Below are positions 1 to 8,370 of a stretch of 25,591 nt of DNA, piece after piece. Made by a program: the position numbers and the translations under genes. The stretch comes from CAZIQY01 sp964541605 (lineage in GTDB: Bacteria > Desulfobacterota > Syntrophia > Syntrophales > UBA2185). The stretch spans positions 1-25,591 of the forward strand of contig CAZIQY010000035.1 of NCBI GenBank assembly GCA_964541605.1, read 5' to 3'. The notes under the pieces were generated by a model that was not told the DNA's origin, did no database searches, and worked only from the letters and a program-made list of their open reading frames with translations. Within the stretch, counting starts at the first letter, position 1, and each line of letters starts with the position of its first letter.

Positions 1-124
1 CATTTCAAACTGACGGCCTATCAATCTTTGTTATAGATATTTACGCGTCTATGCTAAGCTGGATGACGAAATCGAAGCGGCCAACAAGGCCGATGAAACC
101 GCTGCCGGGAAGGGAGGTGAATAG
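1..124 (+). CDS. 3' end of a small gene, probably the symporter's small partner subunit (partial)
   Basis: The reading frame ending in TAG at 122-124 encodes a hydrophilic tail, VYAKLDDEIEAANKADE followed by a short Gly/Lys/Glu end, directly upstream of the symporter. Small hydrophobic partner proteins (DUF485 or DUF4212 type) normally sit just before acetate-type SSF symporters and end in a YA..KLD-like tail, so this identity is inferred from position and tail. The frame is interrupted by TGA at 11-13. The neighbouring frame reads SIFVIDIYA at about 24-50, which fits the end of the last membrane helix better, so a frameshift near 50-56 or a sequence error is possible. The gene's last codons overlap the ribosome binding site of the next gene. 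Confidence 0.35.
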
Positions 125-126
125 CC

Positions 127-1752
127 ATGCAAGTACCGCAAGCATTCGTTATTACCGAATTATGGACCGCCATTATCATTATCGGCGCCATGTTTGCCAT
201 GTTCTACTTCATGGGCTGGCTGGGGATGAAACACACCGCATCAACGGACGACCTATACGCTGCGGGATTTAAAATCGGCGCCGTGGTGAACGGTCTGGCC
301 ATGGCCTCCACGTGGGCGAGTCTCGCCACCTTCCTGGGCGTGAGCGCCCTGATCCTGAAGCTTCAGGTGCCCTTTGTTTTTCTCTGGCTTCAGTGGGCCC
401 TTTCCATCCCCCTCATCACGCTGCTGTATGGGACGAGCATGCGGAGGATGCGGGCCTACACCCCGTGCACCTTTATCAAGGCCCGCTATGGGAATCAATG
501 TACAGTCATCGTCGCTCTGTGGATGATCCTTGTCATGGTCATGTACGCCCTCGGTCAGTTGATCGGACTGGGACAGACCTTCGAGATCCTTTTCGGCGTC
601 AAGTATGAGCTTGCCCTTTTCATTTCCGGTGTTGTCGTCATCGGCTATATGGTTGCGGGAGGTATGATGGGAGCGTCGTACAACGCCGCCTTCCAGATGG
701 TCATCATGATGGTCACCATGGTCGTGCCGATGGGGTGGGTCATGAAGGTCATGGGCTCTTCCGGCTGGTGGTTCCCGCCCCTGGCCTACGGGGACATGGT
801 GCCAAACATGCTGAAGATGATCCCGACCTTCTTTGATACGAAGTACGATTTCCGTTGGTACTTCGCCCTGATCCCGGCCTTTACCCTTGGCCCGGTGGCC
901 TTGCCCCACCTGGCGGCGCGGGTTTTCACGTCGTCGAATCTGAAGTCCGCCCGGTGGGCCGTGGTGTGGTTCATCCTGTTCCTCGGCCTGCTGTTCAGCG
1001 GTACTTATGTGGTCGGGTTTGCCGGGAACTACTTCCAGGCCACGACCGGCATCATCATCAAGAAACCGGATCAGATCACCTTGATCCTCCAGCTGGTCTA
1101 CAGTCCCCAGTGGGTGGCCGCCTTCGTCCTTGCGGGCGCCATCGCGGCAGGGGTTTCAACGCTGAACGGCAACCTCATGGCCATCGCCGCCCTCGTCGGG
1201 AGCGACATCCTGGGCATCCTTGCTCCCCAGATGGAGACGAAGAAGAAGATGAGAGTCGGTTTTGCTGTCCTGGCATTAGGTGGTGTTGTCGCACTGCTCC
1301 TTGCTTTCAATCCACCCACCTTCCTTGTCACGAGCATCCTCTGGGCCTTCGGACTTCTGGCCAGTACGGCGACGCCCGGCATCCTTCTGGGCGTGTGGTG
1401 GAAACAGGCGAACAAGTATGCCCTGATCGTTTCCTCGACGATATGCGGGCTCATCTTTATCGTTATTTCTCCTCATGTCATCAAAAGCATCGTTGTGGGG
1501 AAGGGTGTAACTGCGGCCCTGGGCATGTCAGGGGGGTTGGTGACCATACCTCTTTCCTTTGCCCTGTTTATCGTTCTGTCAATCATCTTCAACAAAATGG
1601 GGTGGGCGCCGTCGCAGGAGGAAAAGGCCATCCTCGACAAAATCCACGGCTGGAACGATTATCGCGAAGAGAGGTACAACGGAAACGTATGGCCCTGGGT
1701 CGTTGCTGTTGTCTGTCTGGCAATCTCCTGGTGGGGTCTGCAACCCTGGTAA
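127..1752 (+). CDS. sodium:solute symporter (SSF family), probable monocarboxylate/acetate-type permease
   Basis: A 541-residue polytopic inner-membrane protein with about 13 hydrophobic segments. SSF hallmarks are visible: a long stretch of small residues and glycines in the first helices, the loop ALPHLAARVFTSSNLKSAR near residue 260, which matches the LPH..R.FT....AR element of ActP-like permeases, and GAIAAGVSTLNGNLMAIAA near residue 340, matching the AGxST..G conserved helix. The family couples uptake of acetate, propionate, pyruvate or other small solutes to sodium entry. The start ATG follows AAGGGAGGTGA at 5-nt spacing. Position upstream of CoA-transferase and beta-oxidation genes suggests a short-chain fatty acid substrate, but substrate cannot be read from sequence. 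Confidence 0.9.
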   Translation: MQVPQAFVITELWTAIIIIGAMFAMFYFMGWLGMKHTASTDDLYAAGFKIGAVVNGLAMASTWASLATFLGVSALILKLQVPFVFLWLQWALSIPLITLLYGTSMRRMRAYTPCTFIKARYGNQCTVIVALWMILVMVMYALGQLIGLGQTFEILFGVKYELALFISGVVVIGYMVAGGMMGASYNAAFQMVIMMVTMVVPMGWVMKVMGSSGWWFPPLAYGDMVPNMLKMIPTFFDTKYDFRWYFALIPAFTLGPVALPHLAARVFTSSNLKSARWAVVWFILFLGLLFSGTYVVGFAGNYFQATTGIIIKKPDQITLILQLVYSPQWVAAFVLAGAIAAGVSTLNGNLMAIAALVGSDILGILAPQMETKKKMRVGFAVLALGGVVALLLAFNPPTFLVTSILWAFGLLASTATPGILLGVWWKQANKYALIVSSTICGLIFIVISPHVIKSIVVGKGVTAALGMSGGLVTIPLSFALFIVLSIIFNKMGWAPSQEEKAILDKIHGWNDYREERYNGNVWPWVVAVVCLAISWWGLQPW

Positions 1753-1761
1753 CTGATGATC

Positions 1762-1814
1762 GTGCGGAAAGAGCCGGGAAAGGGAAATTTCCTTTTCCCG
1801 GCAACTTTCCGCAC
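1762..1814. terminator. large two-tier hairpin after the symporter gene (possible terminator or 3' stabiliser)
   Basis: Outer arms GTGCGGAAAG (1762-1771) and CTTTCCGCAC (1805-1814) are perfectly complementary. They enclose a second hairpin, GCCGGGAAA (1773-1781) with TTTCCCGGC (1794-1802). No T-tract follows, so it is not a textbook intrinsic terminator in either direction. It lies 10 bp after the symporter stop. Confidence 0.5.
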
Positions 1815-1847
1815 TTAAGAGAATGTATAACGGAAATCACATTCCGC

Positions 1848-1871
1848 ATGCCCGTCCATGTGGACGGGCAT
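1848..1871. other. second perfect hairpin in the 1753-2025 intergenic region
   Basis: ATGCCCGTCC and GGACGGGCAT form a 10-bp perfect stem around a 4-nt ATGT loop. No T-run follows. The rest of the intergenic stretch up to 2025 holds only short imperfect dyads and a weak ribosome binding site (AAGGAAG) before the next gene. I saw no riboswitch or small RNA I could name. Confidence 0.5.
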
Positions 1872-2025
1872 TAGCGGTGCAACAGACAACGAACATCATT
1901 GCCCGGGAGCCCGGCCTGCAGGTGCGGAGCCACACTTTTCCCAAGTGAAAGTGGAGCGGTTTCAAACGTTAAAATAGAATAAAGGGGACATCCGGCAAAT
2001 ACAGAGTGATAAGGAAGCGAAGAAT

Positions 2026-2586
2026 ATGGGTTATTTCGACGCGATGTGGCACGTCCTGAGGATCGAGGAAAAGATTTACCGGGACATCAATTCACGAGGG
2101 CTCACCGTCCGGTACGCCTTGATCAATGTGTTCATCCTGGGCGTTCTGTACGGTCTTTTTTCCCTCTCTTTCCTCAATACGGAGCTTTTTCGTGATTTTC
2201 CCAATGCCCTCAGCGTCCTTGTGGCCAAAGTTATCGTTGTCGGAACGGGAATCATTGTTGCTTTTCTCCTGCATCTGGGCGCGGCATTTCTTTTCTGGAC
2301 GTTCTGCCGTGCGATGCAAGGAGAAACCAGATTCATTCCGACCTACTTCAATCTTGGCGTCGCCGTCGCTCCCCTGTGGCTTGCCGTTCCCGGCCTTACC
2401 GCACTCCATGCGGGATGGGGCGGTCCCGTGGTTTATCTGTACGCAGCCATAACCGGACTGTACGCGTTTTCGTCATTCTTTGTGGCAACAAAAAGTACGT
2501 TTGGTTATTCGTATAAAAAAATGTTTATAGCCATGGCAATGATGCTTGTTTTTACCGTCAGCTTTCTTGCGCTGTGGCTTGGATGA
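2026..2586 (+). CDS. small multi-pass membrane protein, possibly Yip1-like
   Basis: A 186-residue protein with a short amphipathic N-terminus (MGYFDAMWHVLRIEEKIYRDI) followed by about five hydrophobic segments. The layout, an N-terminal segment of roughly 30 residues and then five helices with conserved-looking Gly/Pro around APLWLAVPGL, resembles bacterial Yip1-domain proteins, which are integral membrane proteins of poorly known role. I do not recognise specific catalytic residues. It sits between the symporter and the CoA-transferase genes on the same strand but is separated from both by gaps of 126-273 bp containing hairpins, so co-transcription is uncertain. A role linked to the transporter or to membrane-bound electron flow would be guesswork. 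Confidence 0.7.
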   Translation: MGYFDAMWHVLRIEEKIYRDINSRGLTVRYALINVFILGVLYGLFSLSFLNTELFRDFPNALSVLVAKVIVVGTGIIVAFLLHLGAAFLFWTFCRAMQGETRFIPTYFNLGVAVAPLWLAVPGLTALHAGWGGPVVYLYAAITGLYAFSSFFVATKSTFGYSYKKMFIAMAMMLVFTVSFLALWLG

Positions 2587-2712
2587 CGATCGTTTTTCAA
2601 AGGTCTCTCTTTGCAAGAAGGAGGTCGCTCATACTTTTCGCCATATCTTCCTCGCTGAAGAAAGACTGACAGAGGAGTGAAGAGGCAAGCATAATAATAA
2701 AAGGAGGTTACT

Positions 2713-3768
2713 ATGCCGAGAATTCGCGGAAAAGCTAAGAAAGTTCAGATGATGACGCTTGAAGAAGCGGTGAAAAAATACATGCATGACGGGATACAGT
2801 GCGCCTTCAGCGGATTTACGGGTTTTAACAGGAATCCGATGGCTTTTGCCTGGGAGACGGCGAGGCAGGGCATTAAAGACATCCATGTGATCGACCGGCA
2901 TGGAAGCAACTGTACCTGGCTCCTCAATGCCATTGGCGCCATCAAGATCTATGAAACGGACTGGATGGGCTGGGGGGAAATGGCCGGGAAACTCGATATC
3001 AATCTGGAAAGAACTTATAAGGCAGGAAAGATGATCCTTGAGGATTATTCCCACGGCGCCATGGCCATGAGATTTCTCGCCGGCGCCATCGGGGCGCCCT
3101 TCATCCCCTATTACGCGCCCCTGGGATCGGATCTCTACAATCCCGATTATGATGCCCTGGGGAGAGCGGGCTTAAGGGATGGCAAGAATCCCAGGATTGC
3201 GAAAAAGAAATTCATTCAGATTGAAGACCCCTTCTTTGGCGACGGAGACGTTGTCATGCTTCCCGCTGCAAGACCTGAACTCGCGATCATCCACGTCGCT
3301 CAGGTTGGCGATAAAGGGACAGCCAAGTGGCGGGGTGTCGGCACCATTGACAAGGAAATTTCCTTTGCCTGCGATAAGGTTGTAATCACAGCCGAAGAGG
3401 TTGTTCCTGAGGCAGAGATGCGTAAGAATCCCGAAGCCAATCAAATTCCTTTCTTTACCGTTGACGCCATCGTGGAAGTGCCTTGGGGCGCTTTTCCGAG
3501 CGGGGTGCCCTTTTACTATGACTATGATGCACCCTTTATGCGGGAAATGGATAAAGCCTCAAGAAACGAGGCGGATCTGAAAAAATGGCTTGATGAGTGG
3601 GTCTTCAGTCCGAAAAACTGGGAGGACTTTGTCATAAAACTTGGCGCCAAGAGACTGCTGGATCTGAGAGCGGACAGCGTTACCGGTTACAGCACCCGGA
3701 TGATGAGAGGGAAGAACCCGGCGCCCAGGATGAAGATGCCCTTGTCTGTGGCTAGAAGCGGCTTTTAA
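2713..3768 (+). CDS. CoA-transferase subunit A (family I, glutaconate CoA-transferase alpha-like)
   Basis: A 351-residue cytoplasmic protein matching the alpha subunit of family I CoA-transferases of the glutaconate type. The N-terminal TLEEAVKKYMHDGIQCAFSGFTGFNRNPMAF resembles the conserved start in which the loop after the first strand carries Gly-rich and Asn residues, and the central PAARPELAIIHVAQVGDKGTAKW segment is typical of the fold. It pairs with the next gene (19-bp gap) to form a hetero-oligomer that moves CoA between an acyl-CoA donor and a free carboxylate. In this operon the likely job is activation of butyrate or isobutyrate at the expense of acetyl-CoA, since no acyl-CoA synthetase is encoded nearby. 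A strong ribosome binding site (AAAGGAGG) precedes the ATG. The substrate is inferred from context only. Confidence 0.88.
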   Translation: MPRIRGKAKKVQMMTLEEAVKKYMHDGIQCAFSGFTGFNRNPMAFAWETARQGIKDIHVIDRHGSNCTWLLNAIGAIKIYETDWMGWGEMAGKLDINLERTYKAGKMILEDYSHGAMAMRFLAGAIGAPFIPYYAPLGSDLYNPDYDALGRAGLRDGKNPRIAKKKFIQIEDPFFGDGDVVMLPAARPELAIIHVAQVGDKGTAKWRGVGTIDKEISFACDKVVITAEEVVPEAEMRKNPEANQIPFFTVDAIVEVPWGAFPSGVPFYYDYDAPFMREMDKASRNEADLKKWLDEWVFSPKNWEDFVIKLGAKRLLDLRADSVTGYSTRMMRGKNPAPRMKMPLSVARSGF

Positions 3769-3787
3769 AGGAAAGGGGGAATGAAAA

Positions 3788-4687
3788 ATGGCTAAAACGA
3801 TGGAAGAATTGATGGAATTAATCGACAATATCCCTGAAGAACCGGCCAAACCAGGCGAGTTTATTCTCCCGGAATTGATGGGTATTGCTATTGCCCACGA
3901 GGTTCTGAATGATGATATCGTCTTTGCCGGCACGGGGCTTCCCATGGTAGGGATCATGGCGGCCAATATGCTGAATGCCCCGAATGCAACGTTGATCTAT
4001 GAATCGGGCATCTGCGACGGCAAGACCATGCATGTTCCCATGTCGGTGAGCGATCAGCGGGCCGCGAATATGAGCTCTTCTCTGGGGGGACTGGTCGATA
4101 CCTTCGGATATTTTCTGCAGCAGGGTTTTGTGACCCTTGGATTCCTGGGAGGCGCCGCGATTGATCAGTACGGGGGTGTCAATGTGACATCCATCGGAGA
4201 TTATTACAGCCCGACCCATCGTTTCACCGGTTCCGGAGGCAATTCGGATATCGGGACGATGGCAAAGAGAACCGCCTTTATCATCCTCCAGGAAAAAAGG
4301 AGGTTTCTGGAAAGGAATGAATATACAACGACCCCCGGCTGGTGGTGCTGGGATTTCAAGACGAAAGAATGGAAGCCGAAAAAAGAGGTATGGAAAGGGA
4401 CGCCTTTTGCTGATTGCGGTCCCTGTGCCGTGGTGACCAATATGGCTGTCTACCGGTTCGATGAGAAGGGGATCATGTACCTTGAGACGTATCATCCCGG
4501 TGTTACCGTGGAGAAGGTTCTTGAAAATTGCAGCTTTGATTTGAATGTATCGATGGTCAAGGGAGAAACACCCCGTCCGACGTACAGAGAACTCTTCGTG
4601 ATGAGGGAGTTTGTTGATCCCGAACTGATTTTCCTGCCGGCGAAAACGGAATACCCGCCCCAGATCAAGGCCCTTATTGACGGGTAG
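3788..4687 (+). CDS. CoA-transferase subunit B (family I, glutaconate CoA-transferase beta-like)
   Basis: A 299-residue partner of the preceding subunit. Residues 68-74 read TLIYESG. The Glu at about residue 72 sits where the beta subunit of glutaconate CoA-transferase carries the catalytic glutamate that forms the covalent CoA-thioester intermediate. Downstream, GFVTLGFLGGAAIDQYGGVNVTSIG and HRFTGSGGNSDIG are the Gly-rich elements of this fold. The ribosome binding site is AAAGGGGGA upstream of AAAATGGCT. Gene order A then B with a short gap is usual. After it, 71 bp with a strong GC hairpin separate it from the acyl-CoA dehydrogenase gene. The fold and catalytic residue are seen; the acyl substrate is unknown. 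Confidence 0.88.
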   Translation: MAKTMEELMELIDNIPEEPAKPGEFILPELMGIAIAHEVLNDDIVFAGTGLPMVGIMAANMLNAPNATLIYESGICDGKTMHVPMSVSDQRAANMSSSLGGLVDTFGYFLQQGFVTLGFLGGAAIDQYGGVNVTSIGDYYSPTHRFTGSGGNSDIGTMAKRTAFIILQEKRRFLERNEYTTTPGWWCWDFKTKEWKPKKEVWKGTPFADCGPCAVVTNMAVYRFDEKGIMYLETYHPGVTVEKVLENCSFDLNVSMVKGETPRPTYRELFVMREFVDPELIFLPAKTEYPPQIKALIDG

Positions 4688-4731
4688 AAGATCGGCAGGC
4701 TGGAGAACAGCTGAAAGAAAACATCCCGGAA

Positions 4732-4752
4732 GCCCCGCCGTCCAGGCGGGGC
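4732..4752. other. GC-rich hairpin between CoA-transferase and acyl-CoA dehydrogenase genes
   Basis: GCCCCGCC (4732-4739) and GGCGGGGC (4745-4752) form an 8-bp perfect stem around a 5-nt loop. No T-run follows, so it may be an mRNA processing or stability element inside the operon rather than a terminator. It ends 6 bp before the GTG that opens the longest downstream reading frame, and would occlude initiation there. Confidence 0.55.
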
Positions 4753-4758
4753 GACAGG

Positions 4759-5949
4759 GTGTTTGAGACAAGGAGGTGGGATACGAATTTAGATCTCACA
4801 GAAACACAAAAAATCATTCAGGAAACGGCAAGAAACTTCGCAAAGACGGAACTTGAGCCGGTGGCGGCACAGCTTGACCGGGATGGCGACCAGAAAGTTT
4901 TTTTGAAAAACCTGAAGGAAATCGCCAGACTCGGGCTGATGGGCATCAATGTGAAGGCCATGTATGGGGGCACCGAGGCCGGTGTGGTGGCGTTCAGCCT
5001 GGCGGTCACGGAAATTGCCAGAGCCTGTGCCTCGACGGCGGTGCCCGTATCGGTCAATAACATGGTGTGTGAAGTTATTCAGGCCATCGGATCTGAAGAA
5101 CAGAAAATGGCCTACATACCGAAAATCTGTTCCGGCGAGTACTATGCCGGAGGTTTCGGATTGACGGAAACGGGGGCCGGTTCCGACGCCGCTGCGGTAC
5201 AGACGAGCGCCGTTCCAGATGGAAATGAATGGGTCCTCAACGGCTCTAAGATGTTCATTTCGAGCGCGGAATACGCCGGAGTGTTCGTTGTCTGGGCAGT
5301 GACGGACAAGAAAGCAAAAAAGGGAAGCGGTATCAGCACATTCCTGGTGGAAAATGGAATGCCGGGATTCACCATCGGCAAGGCGGAGCACAAAATGGGG
5401 CAATGTTCATCCGTCACCAACGAGCTTATCTTCGAGGATTGCCGCATCCCCAGGACGGCTCTCATGGGAAAACTCAACGGCGGTTTCAGGGTGGCTATGG
5501 GAGAACTGGCGGGAGGGCGGATCGGTATCGGCTCTCTGGGTTTGGGTATCGGCCTTGCTGCCATGGATTGCGCCACAAGGTACGCGATTAAAAGGAAGCA
5601 ATTCGATCAATCCATTACGGATTTTCAGGCCATCCAATGGATGATTGCAGAATCATATACGGAACTGGAAGCGGCAAGACTGCTCCTGATGAGCGCTGCG
5701 CTAAAAAAAGAGCAGGGCAGATTCTTTTCGCGGGAGGCGTCCATGGCCAAGGACTATGCGACGGAAACGGCGGAGAGAGCATGCTACAACGCCGTGCAGA
5801 TTCTGGGAGGATATGGATACTCCAGCAAGTATCCTGTTGAACGGTATGCGAGGGATGTTCGCATCACGTCGATTTATGAAGGCACGAACCAGATCCAGAG
5901 AATGATCATCGCCAGGGACATCCTGAACAGCTTCAGGGAAACGGCCTGA
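4759..5949 (+). CDS. acyl-CoA dehydrogenase (first of two)
   Basis: A flavoprotein of 396 residues from the GTG, cytoplasmic. It oxidises an acyl-CoA at C2-C3 and passes electrons to ETF. FAD and substrate elements are clear: GGFGLTETGAGSDAAAVQT near residue 135, KMFISSAEYAG, the Arg-containing QILGGYGYSSKYPVERYARD, and IYEGTNQIQRMIIARDIL, where the Glu at about residue 374 is the catalytic base position of short-chain acyl-CoA dehydrogenases. The start is unusual. GTG at 4759 has no good ribosome binding site, whereas AGGAGGTG at 4771-4778 sits 4 nt before ACG at 4783, after which the protein reads NLDLTETQK, the normal family N-terminus. Butyryl-, isobutyryl- or another short acyl-CoA is likely; motifs do not decide which. 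Confidence 0.93.
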   Translation: MFETRRWDTNLDLTETQKIIQETARNFAKTELEPVAAQLDRDGDQKVFLKNLKEIARLGLMGINVKAMYGGTEAGVVAFSLAVTEIARACASTAVPVSVNNMVCEVIQAIGSEEQKMAYIPKICSGEYYAGGFGLTETGAGSDAAAVQTSAVPDGNEWVLNGSKMFISSAEYAGVFVVWAVTDKKAKKGSGISTFLVENGMPGFTIGKAEHKMGQCSSVTNELIFEDCRIPRTALMGKLNGGFRVAMGELAGGRIGIGSLGLGIGLAAMDCATRYAIKRKQFDQSITDFQAIQWMIAESYTELEAARLLLMSAALKKEQGRFFSREASMAKDYATETAERACYNAVQILGGYGYSSKYPVERYARDVRITSIYEGTNQIQRMIIARDILNSFRETA

Positions 5950-6063
5950 TCGGGGTAAAGGACACAAGACAGAAGACTGGAGGCAGGAGATCTAGCTGAA
6001 TGAATCTGACTTCTGACCGATGGTCCTACGACGCAGAACCAGAACGTTAAAGTGGGGGTAGGA

Positions 6064-7419
6064 ATGGAAAAAGTTCCGCAGAAACTAAGTAAAACAAGGG
6101 CTGAGATGTATGCCCATGCCCCGATTGCGAAATTTGGCGAAAGGAAGCCGGATTTTTCAACCATGGGCAGAAAAATCAAGAATCAGTACCGGAATTTCAG
6201 GGAAGTGGTTGTTGTGGAGGCGTGCAGAACACCTTACGGCAGGTTCGGCGGCGCTCTGAAAGATTTCACCGCCCCGGAACTCGGCGCCCTGGCCATTAAA
6301 GAAGCCCTCAGACGGACGAATGGGAAGATCAAACCATCGGAAGTGGATTATGTCTTCATGGGACAGGTGGTGCCGGCGGGTTGCGGTCAGATTCCCAGCC
6401 GCCAGGCAACGATTCTCGCAGGCCTTCCCGAATCTGTTCCCTCCATTACGATCAACAAGGTCTGCTCGTCGGGCATTAAACCCATCGACCTGGCGGTTCA
6501 GATGATTCAGCTCGGAAGGGCGGAAATCTGTATCGCCGGCGGACAGGAAAGCATGAGCAACGGGCCTTATGCCCTGCCCGAGATGAGATGGGGCGCCAGA
6601 ATGGGTCTTCCCGGCCGCTCCGTAATCGATCTGACCGTTTATGACGGTCTGTGGGATGCGTTCTATAACCGGCACATGGCTGTTCACGGTTCTGAAGTGG
6701 GAGACGAGTTCGGATTTACAAGACAGGATCAGGATGAATGGGCCCTGCGTTCACAGATGGCGGCGGTTGAGGCTATGAAGAACGGAAAACTGGACGACGA
6801 GATATTTCCCGTCGAGATCAGGCAGGGGGAAAAGGTGGTTGTTTTCGACAAGGATGAAGGGCCGAGGCCGGAAACGACCATGGAAGGCCTGGCAAAACTG
6901 CCGCCTGTATTCAATCATAAAAGCCCGGTCACAGCCGGCCCCGGCAGTGTCACCGCCGGCAACGCACCCGGTGTCAATGATGGCGGAGATGTCTGTCTCA
7001 TCATGAGCAGGGAAAAGGCGGATGAACTGGGCGTAAAACCCCTGTTTACGATACTGGATTATGCGGAGGTTTCACAGCCGCCGAAGGATATTGCCACGGT
7101 ACCGGGACTGGCGATAAAAAAGGTTTTGGAACAGAGCGACATGACCCTGGAGCAGCTGGATCTCATCGAAATTAACGAGGCATTTGCCGCCGTTGTGCTC
7201 GTCAGCGCCCTCAGTGTTCTGGGTATGCCCAAAGAAGACATGTTCAAAAGGGTCAATGTGAACGGAAGCGCCATTGCGTATGGCCACCCGATCGGGGCGA
7301 CAGGCGCCAGAATCGTCATGACCCTCGCCTATGAACTGAGGCGGCGGGGGGGCGGAATCGGCATCTGCGGCATCTGTTCCGGCCATGCCCAGGGTGACGC
7401 CATGCTGATCAGGGTATAA
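6064..7419 (+). CDS. acetyl-CoA acetyltransferase (thiolase), with N-terminal extension
   Basis: Cleaves acetoacetyl-CoA with CoA to two acetyl-CoA in beta-oxidation. The nucleophilic cysteine lies in INKVCSSGIK (about residue 134), the active-site His in AYGHPIGATGAR, and the second Cys in CGICSGHAQGDAML near the C-terminus; the usual C-x-G-G-G loop is here C-S-G-H-A. ATG at 6064 was chosen over GTG at 6052 because GGGGGTAGGA directly precedes it. Thiolases normally start close to REVVIVEACRTP. Here about 46 residues (MEKVPQKLSKTRAEMYAHAP onward) precede that point, giving 451 residues instead of about 395. A later ATG at 6163 lacks a good ribosome binding site. The chain-length preference is inferred from the butyrate-type neighbours. 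Confidence 0.93.
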   Translation: MEKVPQKLSKTRAEMYAHAPIAKFGERKPDFSTMGRKIKNQYRNFREVVVVEACRTPYGRFGGALKDFTAPELGALAIKEALRRTNGKIKPSEVDYVFMGQVVPAGCGQIPSRQATILAGLPESVPSITINKVCSSGIKPIDLAVQMIQLGRAEICIAGGQESMSNGPYALPEMRWGARMGLPGRSVIDLTVYDGLWDAFYNRHMAVHGSEVGDEFGFTRQDQDEWALRSQMAAVEAMKNGKLDDEIFPVEIRQGEKVVVFDKDEGPRPETTMEGLAKLPPVFNHKSPVTAGPGSVTAGNAPGVNDGGDVCLIMSREKADELGVKPLFTILDYAEVSQPPKDIATVPGLAIKKVLEQSDMTLEQLDLIEINEAFAAVVLVSALSVLGMPKEDMFKRVNVNGSAIAYGHPIGATGARIVMTLAYELRRRGGGIGICGICSGHAQGDAMLIRV

Positions 7420-7467
7420 TAATCTACACATAAGACATAAAAATAGCGGTGAAGGGAGACAGGTGTG

Positions 7468-8325
7468 ATGGAAATCAAAGTATTTGGTGTCGTCGGAGCC
7501 GGCCAGATGGGTAATGGGATAGCTCAGGTGGCCGCTAGTCCCGGCGGGCTTCATGTCATCATGAACGACATAGCGGATAAATTTGTTGATAAGGGTTATG
7601 ACACGATATCGAAGAACCTTGACCGGCTCATTGCCAAGGAAAAACTGACGGCAGGGGAAAAACAGGAAATTTTGAGCAGGATTATAAAAAGCACCAGCCT
7701 GGATGATATGAAAAGTGTAGACTTCGTCGTGGAAGCAGCTACGGAAAGAGAGGATCTTAAGCTCGAAGTATTCAGAAAACTGGATAAAATCTGCCGGCCC
7801 GAGGTCATTCTTGCGACCAATACCTCTTCCATACCGATTACGAGGATAGCGGGGGTGACCGGGAGGCCGGCACAGGTGATCGGCATGCATTTCATGAATC
7901 CCGTTCCCGTCATGAGGTTGATTGAGATTATCCGGGGGCTGGCAACCTCTCAGGAAACCTATGAAATGACGGAAACCCTTTCCAGACAGTTCGGGAAAGT
8001 TCCGGTGGAATGCAACGACTTTCCGGGCTTTGTGGCAAACAGGATCCTCATGCCCATGATCAATGAGGCCGTTTATGCCCTCATGGAAGGAGTGGGAACG
8101 CCAAAGGCCATTGATGACATTATGGTACTGGGCATGAATCATCCCATGGGGCCTCTGGCGCTGGCCGACCTGATCGGTCTGGATACCTGCTGGGCCATCA
8201 TGGACGTGCTCTACAGGGGATTTGGAGATTCAAAATACCGCCCCTGCCCCCTCCTGAAAAAATATGTGGATGCGGGGTATATGGGGAGGAAATCGGGACG
8301 GGGATTCTACGATTACGGCAAGTGA
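7468..8325 (+). CDS. hbd: 3-hydroxybutyryl-CoA dehydrogenase
   Basis: Oxidises (S)-3-hydroxybutyryl-CoA to acetoacetyl-CoA with NAD+. The 285-residue length matches the single-function family (about 282). The Rossmann motif GAGQMG is at residues 10-15, followed by HVIMNDIADKF, whose acidic residue favours NAD over NADP. VEAATEREDLK, ATNTSSIPIT, GMHFMNPVPVMRLIEI (catalytic His) and NDFPGFVANRILMPMINEA are all textbook segments, and the protein ends with MGRKSGRGFYDYGK. ATG at 7468 is preferred over GTG at 7465, which is 3 bp earlier. The ribosome binding site is GAAGGGAG. It lies between thiolase and crotonase in the same direction with short gaps, so it is surely in the operon. Confidence 0.95.
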   Translation: MEIKVFGVVGAGQMGNGIAQVAASPGGLHVIMNDIADKFVDKGYDTISKNLDRLIAKEKLTAGEKQEILSRIIKSTSLDDMKSVDFVVEAATEREDLKLEVFRKLDKICRPEVILATNTSSIPITRIAGVTGRPAQVIGMHFMNPVPVMRLIEIIRGLATSQETYEMTETLSRQFGKVPVECNDFPGFVANRILMPMINEAVYALMEGVGTPKAIDDIMVLGMNHPMGPLALADLIGLDTCWAIMDVLYRGFGDSKYRPCPLLKKYVDAGYMGRKSGRGFYDYGK

Positions 8326-8370
8326 TGCTTGCTCAAGCTTTCAATGAAAATGGAAAAGGGGGTAGACCGG

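Noticed and set aside
855..1874. 339-codon plus-strand frame overlapping the symporter
   Set aside because: It is an out-of-frame shadow of clear membrane-protein coding sequence, rich in Arg/Pro/Gly/Cys.
1872..2025. Riboswitch (c-di-GMP or glycine type) before the small membrane protein
   Set aside because: GGTGCGGAGCCAC is only loosely reminiscent; the conserved cores are missing.
3818..4771. Long minus-strand open frame opposite CoA-transferase subunit B (317 codons)
   Set aside because: It lies antisense to a strongly conserved gene, has His/Arg/Gly-rich shadow composition, and matches no family.
7072..8142. Long minus-strand open frame opposite thiolase and hbd (356 codons)
   Set aside because: It spans two recognised genes and their gap in antisense, and its composition is that of a shadow frame.
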